DNA of 64,000 nucleotides from Selaginella moellendorffii (lineage: Eukaryota; Streptophyta; Lycopodiopsida; Selaginellales; Selaginellaceae). A model generated the notes under the pieces. That model ran no database searches. It saw only the letters and a program-made list of their open reading frames with translations, and was not told where the DNA came from. The translations under genes and the position numbers were made by a program. Location: contig NW_003314286.1 of the NCBI RefSeq assembly GCF_000143415.4, positions 265,616 through 329,615 of the forward strand, read 5' to 3'. Positions within the stretch are counted from its first letter, which is position 1. Each line of letters starts with the position of its first letter. Below are positions 10,600-23,577 of the stretch, one piece after another.

Positions 10600-11518
10600 C
10601 TTGTTCTTGGATGAGATTTTTTAGGGTTCTTGGGAGTGAGGGAGGAGAGAGGCGTGGGTGGCGATGGCGATGGCGATGGCGATGGCGCGACGCATTTAAG
10701 GCAAAGCGAGGCCGGATCAGTAGTGCAGTTAAAGGGGCATTCAATGGCAACACCAACCTCCACTTTCGGTGAAGAGAGACAGGGCAAAACACACGAAAGA
10801 GTTTGGTGCTTTTGTTTTTCTTTCTTGGGCGATCGCTCGCTCGCTCTCTCGCTCGCTGGAGAGGAGGATTGGGGAGGAATCTCGTTTTCTAGCTGGGATT
10901 AGGATGGTGTGTTTGGGATGCTCTCGAGTTCCTAGTGAAATGAAAAAGGTGGTACATTGGTGGTAATAAGTCGCTCCTTCATTGACTTGGCCGCTCCTCA
11001 TTTATATCGGGTCTCTTGCGTACAGTGGATGGAGAGAAGAAGAGAGCAGCGCAGCAGCCATGCCAGCCAGCAGCAACAGGGGAGCAGCCGATTGGTGTGA
11101 ATTTGATTCAAGTCGGTTGAATTTACAACCCTCTGGCAGGATTCAATCGTGTTCTTCAATGTCCCTCATGGAGCAAATGCCACCGGTCAAGCATTTGCCT
11201 CGCCGCTAGATTCCTCGTGAACATAGTCAAACCGAGAACCTTCATGGTCAGTCCCAAGTCAGTCAACCCATCAGTCAACGCGGTCGCTGATTGCTTCGAT
11301 GAGTCAACGACGTCAGTAACATGAAAGTACACATGCTGACTGTAGTGTACATCTGGACTCTGGACGCTACGTCGGCGGCAAAATGGCTGACGCGTATCAC
11401 TTCCAAGTCACAAGTCAACCATCAGTCAACGCACAATGACCCCCATTGGATACGAAACAATATCCAGTCAACATGCTGACTGTAGTGTACATCTGGACGC
11501 CACGTAATCGGGCACGCG
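10600..11518. promoter_or_regulatory. Intergenic region with a GTCAA/W-box cluster and a 28-bp direct repeat
   Basis: Between the KCS start and the NAD kinase stop. Seven GTCAA (TTGAC on the minus strand, the W-box core) occur between 11,226 and 11,471, several as CAGTCAAC. The 28-bp sequence starting ACATGCTGACTGTAGTGTAC is repeated exactly at 11,331-11,358 and 11,471-11,498. A CT-rich/GCTCGCTC tract at 10,835-10,860 and (GATGGC)n near 10,660 belong to the KCS leader or promoter. Confidence 0.55.
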
Positions 11519-13594
11519 TCACTTCCTCAGGTTCCAGTGGAGCCGCTCGCGCACGCTACACAGGAAGTGGTGCGTTGCCTCTTCCAGGGACGCTGTTGGG
11601 ACGGGCCAGGGGGCCATTTGGCATATAAGCTGGTCGCCCGGGGAGAGCTCCACTCGGTCCTTGCCATCAAACGAAGCCCAGGCGTTTTGGAGCGGGACCT
11701 GGACTTTGAGCGTCACGTAGCCGGGAAGGATGAGAGGCCTGAAGGACAGCGAATGCGGGCATATCGGCGTGAAGAGAATTGCTGGAACCTGAAAGACATG
11801 GAGCTGTAAGTCGTTTGGATCCAGAAAAACAAAGAAAAAAGAGGTTTTTGCAAAGCTTACGTGAGGATGGACCATCGAGCCTCCGGCCGCGAGAGAGTAC
11901 GCCGTGCTGCCCGACGTTGTGGAGAGGATGAGGCCGTCCCCTTGCACCGAGGTGAGGAAGACGTTGTCGCAGTAGCACTCGAGGTTCGTGAGGCACGACG
12001 ACATGCCCCGGTCGATGGAGACTTCGTTGAGAACCAGGTGCATCTCCGACGCCGAGCTCTCCCCGTTCCTTACAATCTGGCACTGCATGCGGTGCCGCAG
12101 CGTGATGCAAACCGGGCCCTTCATCACGTACTCGAGGCATTCCTTGTAGCGCTCGCTTTCTGTGAGTTTAGTTAAGTCGAGCAAAAAGAAGATAAAACTT
12201 GGAAGGATACGGAATGCCGTCATGAATCCCAAGGAGCCCATTGAAAACGAAACCATGGGAGGGACGGGTCCTTTGAACAGCGACGCAGCCTGCAAAAGAA
12301 GCATAAGTCCGCCAATAAAAAAGCGCTGGTTGTGCTTACCCACAGTACAGTGCCATCTCCACCCAGAGTGATAACAAGGTCGACTTTGGTGTGTAAGAAC
12401 AATAACTCTTCTTCTGCAAAAAGCAGACGGCACAGTGAAGAAAATGCTTCGCTGCAAAGCTTTCAGCCTACCAGAATCCCATGTTTGTACATAAGTGCAG
12501 TCCGAGCTTTCGTCAAGCTCATCCTTCACGCGCTGCTCAACGAACACAGTGATATTTTTCACCTCCTTCAGCCACCTGAAGGCTAGTTTTACATCACGAA
12601 CAAAAATAAATAAATTTATTTTCCAGGTACCTGATCATTTTCTTGCACAGCTCTTGCACAGCAGAAGAATTTGGTCGGGTAAAAATACAGACCGCTCGCG
12701 GTGTGGATTCCCAAACAAGTATAATCTGCAATGTAGAGAAACCAAGGCATCAGATTCCACAGACGATAGTCTCAATTGCAATCAACCTGTTTGTTGCTAC
12801 TGGTAACGGCACTAATGTTCCCAGAATCGTAGGACACAATGTCATGCTTGTGCCTTCTATGCCTGTCACCATTATAACTCCATAGCAATTTGAAGGAAGC
12901 CTGGAGTCGAAACAATGTAAAACTTTTTCTTTTCCGAAAAACTGCGTACCTTGTGGCTTGGATGTTGAACAAGAAATTTACAAGACCCGTTTTCTTCCTC
13001 TAAAACATCATGTTGCGGTGTTTCAAGCTCACAGCCTTTGACTTCCCGGTTCTCGACACCTGAGAACTTCCATTAGCAACGAGCCAAGAAATTTAATTTA
13101 AAGTGTACAAGTACCTGGAAGATCTTTTTCCTGTAGAAGACTCTCATATTTTCTTTTCCACTCGGCCGCCTCCAATTGAAGCTGAACGTTACGCTCGGCA
13201 ACTCTTTTCATCGCATTCGACACAGCTGTTCAAACAGAAAACGAGAGAAAAGATGTCAGCAGTTCTCACGAAATTCAAGGAGATCTCACGCACTCTGCAA
13301 ACTGTTGCTAAAGTCGAAAATTTGACGACTAGCGTCCATGGCGGATTTCTCCGGGCGCGCAAACGTTTGCCATCCCTCGATGCCAAATCTGAGATTTTCC
13401 TGCTCCATCCGCGACAGGCTCGCCGACGAATCCTCCCTCCCCAGCGAGCACTGCCAAAAATCGAGAATGCAAGTTAGAACAATGCCGAGCACTGGAAAAG
13501 GAAAAGGGAAATCACGAGCGCAAACCTGAGTGATCAGCTGGCAGCATGGCGCCAGAGGCCCGGCATCGGGGGCGCCGGACGCGCCTTGCGCCAT
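11519..13594 (-). CDS. NADK: NAD(H) kinase, plant NADK1-like
   Basis: ATP-dependent phosphorylation of NAD(H) to NADP(H). About ten exons on the minus strand. Exon 1 is 13594-13526 ([12 protein letters not shown]..., ending CAG|GTTTGC). Next come the exon coding [19 protein letters not shown] and a coiled, charged exon ([20 protein letters not shown]). The exon [20 protein letters not shown] and the downstream [20 protein letters not shown] are typical of plant NADK N-terminal regions. The kinase core follows: [17 protein letters not shown] (GGDG NAD kinase motif), [17 protein letters not shown], then [32 protein letters not shown] (second signature) and [17 protein letters not shown]. No plastid leader is obvious, which favours a cytosolic NADK1/NADK3-like enzyme over plastid NADK2, but this was not tested. 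Confidence 0.9.
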
Positions 13595-13745
13595 GAAAAA
13601 CCTAATCGCCACAACGCGAACACGCAGCACGAGCCCGCTTTCACCATCCACACAACACACACACTCAAAGCGTCTCCCGCGAATATCCTCTTTTTACACG
13701 TCTCGGTTCGAATCCACCTGTCAGCAGCCCATGGTTCAAATCTCC

Positions 13746-15416
13746 TTACAAGCAAAATTCCTCTAGGTCGTTGAGAATATTCTCCGTCTCCCTCCTCCAG
13801 AGCCCAGCGCCCGCGCAGGCGCCCTTGACGAGCACCGGCGTCGCCAGATGCCCGAGCTCCAGCGCACGCGCCGCGCAGGACGCCGCGCGGCGCACATCGC
13901 CGTGGATCTTGCAGGAATTGAGGAATGTGATCCAGGTGAGGGCGTCGGGCTCCCAGGGCATGAGATCCATCACCTCCTCGGCGCGGGGGAGCTGCCCGAC
14001 TCGCCCGAACAGATCCACCAGGCACCGGTAGTGCTGTGCCTCCGGATCAATGCCGCGATCGCGCCACATTGACGCGAAGAACTCGCAGCCCTCGTCCACG
14101 AGCCCGCCCTGGCTGCACGCCGTGAGGAGATTGACGAATGTGACGCCATTAGGGCTCACGCCGTGGAGATCCATCGCCCGCGACAGTGCCGCCGCCTCGC
14201 CGCGGTGCCCGCTCTGGGCATTTGCCGCCACCATCGCCGTCCATGACACCACATTGCGCTCCGGGAGAGAATCGAACACCCGACGTGCGTCCCCGACGCT
14301 CCCGTACCTTCCGTACGCGGAGATGAGGGCGTTACCGACCGTACAGTCGCCCGCGAGGTCGCAGTCACGGGCGCAAGCGTGGCACAGCCGCGCCTCTGCC
14401 ACGTTGCGACACGCGTCCAGTACGGCGCAGAAGGTGACGCGGTTTGGCCGAAGTCCCTGGGCGTCCATTGTACGGAAGAGGAGCATCGCCCGCGACAGCT
14501 TCCCATTCAGGGCATATGCGCCGATCATGGAGTTAACCGTAACAAGGTCGCGCGACGGCATATTCCTGTACGTTTGCTCAGCGTCTTCCACGCTCCCGGT
14601 GCGTCCGTACGCGTCGATCATGGCGTTCCAGGAGAAGAGATTCGAGACGGGCATCTTTCGCAGGAGCTCCTTTCCCTCGAGAATATGCCCGTTCTGGGCA
14701 TATGCTACTAGCATCGCGGTCCACGATACCACATCCCTTTCCGCCAGGGAATCGAATACCATCTTGGCCCGCGGAATTTCACTGCATCTGGTGTACATTA
14801 CGAGGATTCCGGTGGCGATCCGGACGTCCGATTGGAACCCACATTCCGCGACCTTGGAATGCATCTCCCGTGCCAGGCCGGGGCAATCGATGCACGACAG
14901 AATGCCCACGAATGTCACGCTGGACGGCTTGTGGCCGTCCGATTCCATGAGCCTTAGAACGCCCACGGCGTCGCGGGACCGCCCAGCCCTGGCGTAGAAC
15001 GCGATCATCGCGTTCCAGGCGACGTGATCGCGCTCCTCGCGCATCTCATCGAAGATCCGCCGCGCCTCATCGAGGTGTCCGCTCTGGGCGAGGGCGACGA
15101 GCATGAGATTGGAGGAAAAGAGATTGGGCACCGGGATCGCGCGGAACGCCCGCCGCGCATCGTCCACGCTGCCGCACTTGCCATACATCTGGACGAGGAG
15201 ATTGGCGAGGAATGTGCTCCTGTCCAGCCCGATTCGAGCCAGGTGATCGTGGAGCCACTTCCCCTCGTCCAGCGCGCCCAGCTCCCCGCATCGCCGCAGG
15301 AGCGTGGCGTACGCCTCCGGATCGAGCGCAGAGCCAGCGAGATTCTCCCTGCTGAACGCGCCCCTCAAGACGATCGAGCTCTCGGCGGCGAGGATCCCCC
15401 TTCTCGCCGCGCTCAT
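13746..15416 (-). CDS. PLS-class pentatricopeptide repeat protein
   Basis: Intronless, 556 residues from the ATG at 15416 (MSAARRGILAAESS); the reading frame extends upstream but only through a TTG. It contains about 14 PPR units alternating P, L and S types: ANLLVQMYGKCGSVDDARR, NAMIAFYARAGRSRDAV, SWTAMLVAYAQNGHILEG, SWNAMIDAYGRTGSVEDAE, NALISAYGRYGSVGDARR and GVTFVNLLTACSQGGLVDEG, then HYRCLVDLFGRVGQLPRAEE and an E-like tail (TWITFLNSCKIHGDVRRA). No E+ or DYW deaminase domain follows. Such proteins bind organellar RNA one base per repeat for editing, splicing or stability. Targeting is probably to plastid or mitochondrion. The editing or processing target cannot be inferred. Confidence 0.92.
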   Translation of the reverse strand: MSAARRGILAAESSIVLRGAFSRENLAGSALDPEAYATLLRRCGELGALDEGKWLHDHLARIGLDRSTFLANLLVQMYGKCGSVDDARRAFRAIPVPNLFSSNLMLVALAQSGHLDEARRIFDEMREERDHVAWNAMIAFYARAGRSRDAVGVLRLMESDGHKPSSVTFVGILSCIDCPGLAREMHSKVAECGFQSDVRIATGILVMYTRCSEIPRAKMVFDSLAERDVVSWTAMLVAYAQNGHILEGKELLRKMPVSNLFSWNAMIDAYGRTGSVEDAEQTYRNMPSRDLVTVNSMIGAYALNGKLSRAMLLFRTMDAQGLRPNRVTFCAVLDACRNVAEARLCHACARDCDLAGDCTVGNALISAYGRYGSVGDARRVFDSLPERNVVSWTAMVAANAQSGHRGEAAALSRAMDLHGVSPNGVTFVNLLTACSQGGLVDEGCEFFASMWRDRGIDPEAQHYRCLVDLFGRVGQLPRAEEVMDLMPWEPDALTWITFLNSCKIHGDVRRAASCAARALELGHLATPVLVKGACAGAGLWRRETENILNDLEEFCL

Positions 15417-15696
15417 CCACCAAGACCCAGATTTCGAATCCAAAGAGCCCGCGAGAATCCAACGGCCGAGAGCGCAGTAAGCCCTAGCATTTAAATCCGG
15501 CCGATCGTGGACGTTGAAGCGCCAACGGCTAGGATGCGCTGGGCATGGCGGTGTTTCCCAGGCTCATGTGAAGGGCGCGCCCTGGCGGCAGCGCAGGCTG
15601 GGCATTTGCATCGATCGCTGGGCGGCAGAGTGTAGCATAGCTAGGGCGAGAGGTTTTTAGGTCTGGGCGATCCAGGGGGCGTCGGCGAGGACAGCA

Positions 15697-16484
15697 ATGC
15701 AGGCGCCGCAAATGGGCCCTTACACGGGCACTATGATCACGACTGAGCTCATCCAGAAGGTATGTGTGTACTTTGGGGGCTAATCTTCGCGATTTTGCGC
15801 GAAATTTTGGTTCCAGTGAGTCTAAGCGCTGCTCCAAGATTTTCTTTTGTTCTTACATTTCTTTAAGGTTATTGATTAAGGCTTACTTTGTTTTCATTGT
15901 TTAGTACCTGGACGAGAACAAGCAACTTATCCTGGCGATTCTAGACAACCAGAACCTGGGAAAGCTTCATGAATGCGCAGCGTAAGCGTCGTCTCCTTTT
16001 TTTCTTCCAAAGCTTGATTGTTTTTTCTATGGATTGGAAATTCAGCTACCAGTCCAAGCTGCAACAAAATCTTATGTACTTGGCTGCCATCGCCGACGCG
16101 CAACCTCAAAACCCTCTTCCGGGTGCTCAGGTGTGTTTTTCACTTGCATTCTTTTTCTTTTCTCAAGAGAAAAACGTCTCGCATTCTTTTCTTGTGTTTG
16201 TCTGAAAAGTCTTCTTTTGTTTCCGTAGAGCTTTTTCTTACTTGCATTGTTTTTCCTTCTATGCATTCCTTGTTATGTCATCAAAGCAGACTCCAGAAAA
16301 GGTTTTGCATTTAACTTTGGCATTGTTTTCTTGTGGTTGCCTGAAAAGTCTTCTTTTGTGCCCGTAGAACTTGCTGATATGATTTCTTCTCTTCACTCCC
16401 TCTCTCCAGGTTGCGCAAGCCTCCATGCTCCAAGCAACTCCTCAGTTCATGCAGCAGTCCCCGCAGCAAATGGGCATGATGGAT

Positions 16485-16520
<36 letters not shown>

Positions 16521-16901
16521 AACTACACACAAATCCAAATGGCTGCGCTCCATGCTCTCCAAGCCCAGCAGCGCCAGCAGCAGTTCCAGCAGCAGCAGAG
16601 GCTCGTCACCGCGGCGGCATCGGCAGGGATGCTCTTGCAGCCTCCACACTCGGAGCTAGAGCTGGGTGGCGCTGGAAACGTGAGCAACGGAAACAACATG
16701 ACGGGCATGGGAGGAGCTTTTCCAGACTACGCTGGCAACGCTGCCAATGGAGATCTCATGAGGAACTCTGCCGCAGCCGCCGTGAGCGGCGACGCCTCCA
16801 AAGGGACCAGCGCCGTCGCCGGATCGTCTGGAGCTACTGCTGCCGATGGTACGGGAGACGACGCTGGCTCTACGTTTCTCAAGTCATCAGAGGAAGAGTA
16901 A
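15697..16901 (+). CDS. GIF: GRF-interacting factor / SSXT (SYT-like) transcription coactivator
   Basis: Four exons: 15697-15759, 15905-15981, 16046-16130 and 16410-16901, giving 238 residues. The first three code the SNH domain (MQAPQMGPYTGTMITTELIQ, YLDENKQLILAILDNQNLGK, YQSKLQQNLMYLAAIADAQP). This binds GROWTH-REGULATING FACTOR transcription factors and the SWI/SNF remodelling complex. The last exon is a low-complexity Met/Gln-rich region with a polyglutamine run coded by a pure CAG tract at 16,484-16,519, then Gly/Asn/Ser- and Ala-rich sequence. Plant GIF proteins act with GRFs to promote leaf and meristem cell proliferation. Intron 3 is CT-rich and contains internal near-repeats (AAAAGTCTTCTTTTGT..CCGTAGA at 16,207 and 16,345). 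Confidence 0.93.
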
Positions 16902-17131
16902 AAAACACCAGGGAGGATTGCAGTAGAATCAGCTACATTCCTTTCTTTAACTATGTTTCTTTTCTTTGCTGTTAGTAGGATCATTTGTCACACTTCGGTC
17001 TCACACTTGTGCTAGATCTTTTCTCCCGGCGTTACACCCGTTATAATACTTCCCACTCATTGCCGATCTACATATAAGTAAAGAGAAATGAGGCCTGCCA
17101 AGCTCAAGTCTCGTTTTTCAAAGTTTTTTCC

Positions 17132-17650
17132 ATGGATTCCAAGCTGATGATCGTTCTACTTCTTGTAGCAGCCACAGCGGCAAACAGTCTCCAACTTCAA
17201 AGAAAGGTGGTCGAGAAAAACTCTTGCTTCCTCAAACTCTCTTGCTTGTCTCCGCAGATATCTTTCTTCGTTCGTCGCAACTGGGAGAACAATCCACCGC
17301 CATCTTCATCCCCTCTATCTTCCGGCATGGGGATCGTCCGTGTCATCGATAGCCCGATCCATGGCACTCGAAGCAACTCGTCCGAGTGTATAGGCCGGCT
17401 CCAAGGATACTCCATCACGGACGCTGCTGGATCGTCGACTCTCTTCTATCTTACGAGCTCCTTTAATGGAAGTACCATCAAAGGGAACCTCATCTACCAA
17501 GGCCGAGCCTCGAGCAGCGCCAGAACACCCGAAGTTTCGGTCACTGGCACCTCCGGAGTCTTTCGCTTTGCCAAGGGATACTCGCTCCTCTACATGGACA
17601 GCCAAGGGATGCCCGAGAGCGTTGAGAGCTACCTCTACAAGACACTGTAG
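17132..17650 (+). CDS. Dirigent-like secreted protein
   Basis: Begins with an ER signal peptide (MDSKLMIVLLLVAATAANS). A beta-barrel dirigent domain follows: ISFFVRRNWENNPP, SSGMGIVRVIDSPIHGTRSN, CIGRLQGYSITDAAGSSTLF, then GSTIKGNLIYQGRAS and VTGTSGVFRFAKGYSLLYMD. Dirigent proteins steer stereoselective phenoxy-radical coupling to lignans or related wall phenolics; this one's substrate is unknown. A probable 51-nt intron at 17207-17257 (GTGGTCGA...TCTCCGCAG) has no stop and preserves the frame, so the region can be read either way. Removing it gives QLQRKISFFVRRNW, which aligns better with the family. An AATAAA lies shortly after the stop (about 17,669). Confidence 0.8.
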   Translation: MDSKLMIVLLLVAATAANSLQLQRKVVEKNSCFLKLSCLSPQISFFVRRNWENNPPPSSSPLSSGMGIVRVIDSPIHGTRSNSSECIGRLQGYSITDAAGSSTLFYLTSSFNGSTIKGNLIYQGRASSSARTPEVSVTGTSGVFRFAKGYSLLYMDSQGMPESVESYLYKTL

Positions 17651-17787
17651 GCGCTGCAAATCTCTTGAATAAATCTGCTATGTGAATTTCGTCGTCGTCA
17701 TCTTCCTGGAACAAGGAAGAACAAAACCCAGGCGTTATACAAAAACCTTCGCGTGCTAGCTACCAAGGCCGTAGAGGTGTGCGTGTG

Positions 17788-18722
17788 TTAGAGGAGCTTT
17801 AAGCTGCCGGTTACTTCGTCCACGAGTTCGTCGGGACCTGAGAGAACAAGATACAATCAAGTTATCTGCAAGCTTTGAGATGGATCAAAACATACCGAGC
17901 ACGGTCAGGACTGTTCTCGAGTCTGCGTGAAAATAGTAGCATCGTAAGCTGGAGTCGCCACTTGGGAAAAAAAAAGCATTCAAAATAAAAAACTCACTTG
18001 CGGCAATTTGCGTTCTGCCAGCATCGATGGTTATGTGGGTCGGCAACTTCAGACTCTTGGCTCTACTCTGTAAGGGAGACAACAAAAAAATCTGTAAGCT
18101 TACTCGGAAGAACTATTAGTACCTGAAGAAACAATAGCTCCTCTTCGCTCTCCGTCTTGGTGACGACTTTGACGCTTCCACACATCTCCCACCTTGCAAA
18201 GGAAAGAAAACCAGTAAGAATCCAGTAAGAACAAACAAGACAGGCAAATGCATACCTTTGAAGAGCTTTCGGAGCTCTAAAGAACAGCTTTTTGTACAAA
18301 CCGAGACTAGAATGGCTGCCAAAGAAATGGAAAGGAAAGTTAACTTAGACCAATCAAATAAATCTCTCACCTGCATTGAGCGGCAATCTTCCCTTTCCCC
18401 ATCTTCAAATCATTCCTCACGACCAAGACCTGGAAAGAATCCACACTGATCTTCAGCGGCATTGCCCCCAATCCAAGCGAATCATCCCGCTCACCATCTT
18501 GAAATCCTCGTGCTTGTCCGCCAGAACCTCGACTGGATGTAGATCCTTCTTGCCATCGTACTGGTGAACCGTGGATCTCTTCCCCGCCTGCTTCTTCATC
18601 CTGGGAGGCAAGAGAGCCGGCCAGCGTCGGCACAGATAGTAGCCAGCGATCAAGCAGCCCGTCCCGACAAGGACAAGCTGCAAATACCCGTGGGAGCACG
18701 CGTCCACCGCGTCCTCCATCAT
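17788..18722 (-). CDS. PTH2: Peptidyl-tRNA hydrolase 2 (PTH2 family), membrane-anchored
   Basis: About six exons on the minus strand. Exon 1, 18722-18495, encodes a short N-terminus with a membrane helix (LQLVLVGTGCLIAGYYLC) and a basic linker. The catalytic domain follows: VLVVRNDLKMGKGKIAAQCS, HSSLGLYKKLFFRAPKALQR, KVVTKTESEEELLFLQ, SRAKSLKLPTHITIDAGRTQ and DSRTVLTVLGPDELVDEVTG, ending SLKLL and a stop at 17788. The enzyme frees tRNA from peptidyl-tRNA that drops off ribosomes. The anchor suggests an outer mitochondrial or other organelle membrane location, as for animal Bit1/PTRH2 (inference). The canonical CSHAALG is CSHSSLG here. Confidence 0.92.
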
Positions 18723-18946
18723 CGCCTTGTTAGGGCGCCCGCCATAGCCATGTAGCCCTATGAATACGTGGCAGCTATGACATGGGAAAGAAAAAACCCT
18801 CCATTTATGACATGAGTCAACCTGAAAAGCACCTAAAACGAGAGGTAAAGCGGAAAAAAACTCCAGAATCCCCTCCAATGTCATAACGGGTGTGAGCTAA
18901 AACCCCTCCATGTCATAAGGGATCCCTCCTAGCAAAAGAGAGAAAA

Positions 18947-20709
<1,763 letters not shown>

Positions 20710-21142
20710 TTACGCGGCCGCGCGAACCATTCACACCATTTCCACGGAACAGACACAACCGGTGAGTCGTCCATGTCACCAAGAATATTCTCGCTTTACA
20801 ATGAACTCGATCAAAAACTAGACAGATCTTGGATCGCTATGGTTTTTTTTTTCTTCTCCTTCTTCTTCGTTTGTCCTTGCGAAGATCAAGTGTCAGCATT
20901 CATGAACAGTGATTCAAAGATTTGTGGTCTTCAGTAGAAAAGAAAAGGAAGGTTTCACACGTTTTTTAGGGAGCTACTTTGTGGAGCATGCCAAAATGGC
21001 GTGAAGGGCGCTCTCCTGGATCTGGGGAAGGAAGAAACAAGCTCGCCCAGATCAAACTCCAGCGCCCAACACATTCTCTCGCAAGTTTGCTAGGCCTAGT
21101 GCTAGATCATAGATTTTGTTTTCCAAGTTTCTTGGGATCCAG

Positions 21143-23577
21143 ATGGGTCGAGGACTCCAGCGGAGCCGATGGATGGGACTTTGCGTGGGAATGTGGATGC
21201 AAGCCTGCGGCGGGATCTCGTACGCCTTCTCGCTCTACTCGGCGGATTTGAAGCAAGTCATGGGCTACAACCAGGAGCTCATCGACGCGCTGGGCACCGC
21301 CAAGGATATCGGAGGGAATGTAGGCATTGTTTCTGGGCTCTTGATCGACAGGACCTCCGCGTCTTTCGTGCTCCTCGTCGGTGGCTTGATGCACTTGAGT
21401 TTCTACTCGATGGTATGGAGATTTTCTTTTGTGTTCTTACGTGTTTGTCTCACGTGTTTTTTTGTTTTTTTTTGTTTTTTTTGTTTTTTGTTTTCTCTCC
21501 TGGTTGGAACTTGGATCTTCCAATCCAGCTCTACCTTGCATCTACAAAGCAGATCTTTCCTACACACTGGCAGGTATGATTCCAAGCGAAAGTTTGGATG
21601 AATTTTTAAAGGACTTGCTTGGAAGTTCTTCTTTTGTCTGTTAGATGTGTGGGATTATCATGCTCGGCACTAACGGAGCAACATGGTTTAACACGGCTGT
21701 TCTCGTCACCTGGTAATGCTTTCTTTCTTCTTTTGATTTTGAGCATAGGGAGTGCGTTTCGCTAAAAACTTGGTGGCAGCATGAGAAACTTTCCGTCGGA
21801 CAGGGGCGTGGTTGTAGGCCTTCTCAAAGGATTTATTGGCCTCAGTGGTGCCATCTTCACTCAGGTTTGAAGAGCATTCTCGTTCTCAGTCTTAAGTTTT
21901 TGTTTCGTTCTTCGTTTTTGCTAAAACGCAGGTCTATACTGCGATTTATGCACCACACACTGGCCCGTTTCTTCTATTCTGTGCGACGTTTCCACCAATG
22001 GTAGCACTCGTTTCCATGCTTTATATTCGTCCTATCGATCCTCCAAGGAACAAGGACGAAGCAGACGATCACAAGTTTACAATGCTGTACGTAAGTTTAG
22101 GCCAGTGGTAAGCTACACTTTGTCTGGAACGATTCTTAGGCTTTCTTGTTTATCCCAGATCACCGGTCTCGTATTGGCATTCTACCTTATGTGCATCATA
22201 TTGCTCCAGGTAACCTTCGTCACTTTCGAGTTAGTGGACCTCTGTTTCTCTTCTTCCAGGATTTCTTTGTCGTCAGGAAAGCAGCCAGCCAGTTTTTCAT
22301 GTTTATCATGCTTCTCATTCTTTTGGTTCCTGGTGCCATCTCTGTAAGCATACAGTGCTCCCCGCTTTGCTGTTTTCTAAGCTTTCTAGCCTCTGCGTTC
22401 TTCCAGCTTCATCCTGCGGATGGAAGACAGAAGATCCATCCTGATACTGATAGTCTGTTCGTCAAGACACCGAAAATGCTGAAGAACTCGATAAGAAATC
22501 CGATAACTGTAGACGTTGGACACAGGATAGCGGAGCTCCGGAATGATGGAGCTGTAAATAATGGCGGCTTGCCCGGCTCTCCTTCAAAGTCCAAACTCCG
22601 CCTTGGTAGCGATTATACCCTGACTCAAGCTGTGAGGACGGAGGACTTCTGGTACGTAATTCTCTCCTTCGTTTATCTTCTCTATTCACGTAGTGTTTTT
22701 GAGCTCGTTTCTTTCGTAGGCTTTTGTTCTTTGCAATGGGATGTGGCACTGGCAGTGGTCTCACTGCAATAAACAACTTAGCGCAGGTGTGTATGAGCTA
22801 TCTTCACACCCACAAAGTTTTGCTCGCAGAACACTACTAAAGCCTCCTGATACTTTCAGATGGCCGAGTCTCTGAATTCCAAGAGCATAGGAGCATTTGT
22901 CGCGCTGGTTAGCGTGTGGAACTTCCTCGGCAGGCTAGGATCGGGGTAATGCTTTTAGATTCCTTTGTCTCCTCTGATTGTTCTGCCGCAGTTATATTTC
23001 CGAGTTCTTCATGAAACGGTCCGGAACTCCAAGGCCGGTTTTTCTTCTGATTGTTCAAGCGCTCATGGGATCTGCGCATTTGCTCTTTGCTTCCTCGGGT
23101 AAAAAGTTTCTTCTCGATTCTCATTGTGATTCTCATGGGTTATGAAAACGCAGTTCCTTCGTTGCTCTACGGAGCATCGATACTCGTCGGGCTTGCTCAC
23201 GGAGCTCACTGGACTCTGATGGTGGCAACATCCTCAGAGCTCTTTGGCCTCAAGAACTTTGGGGCTCTCTACAACACACTCAGGTACAAAAAGCTTCCTT
23301 TCGTTTCCTCTTTGTAACAAAAACCAAGAGTTTCTCTCGCAGCATTTCTTCCACTATTGGATCCTACGTACTATCTGTGAAGTTGGCTGGCTATTTGTAT
23401 GACCAACAAGCTGCTGCTGCCAACGTGAGGAGGTGCAAGGGACCACAGTGCTTTCGGCTCACGTTTCTTATCATGGCCTTAGTCTGCTTGATCGGTTGCG
23501 TTGCTCTTGTCCGCCTTGTGTCCCGGACGAGGCTAGTCTACCGTGATATTCAGAGGCTCAAGGCAGCTAGCCGATGA
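21143..23577 (+). CDS. Nodulin-like / NFD4-like MFS membrane transporter
   Basis: About ten short exons; ATG at 21143 (MGRGLQRSRWMGLCVGMWMQ). Recognisable blocks in order are ACGGISYAFSLYSADLKQVM, LGTAKDIGGNVGIVSGLLID, LYLASTKQIFPTHWQ, MCGIIMLGTNGATWFNTAVL, MRNFPSDRGVVVGLLKGFIG, the loop exon with LHPADGRQKIHPDTDSLFVK, LLFFAMGCGTGSGLTAINNL, IGAFVALVSVWNFLGRLGSG, and the final exon ending RTRLVYRDIQRLKAASR. This is the plant 12-helix 'nodulin-like' MFS family, of uncertain substrate (metabolite or iron-related transport proposed for relatives). Two decayed partial copies lie downstream at 26,400-27,440 (inverted) and 32,595-32,900 (direct), which shows repeated local duplication. Confidence 0.88.

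Noticed and set aside
14050-14997. 315-codon plus-strand frame within the PPR gene
   Set aside because: Antisense shadow of the PPR repeats, with periodic composition following them.
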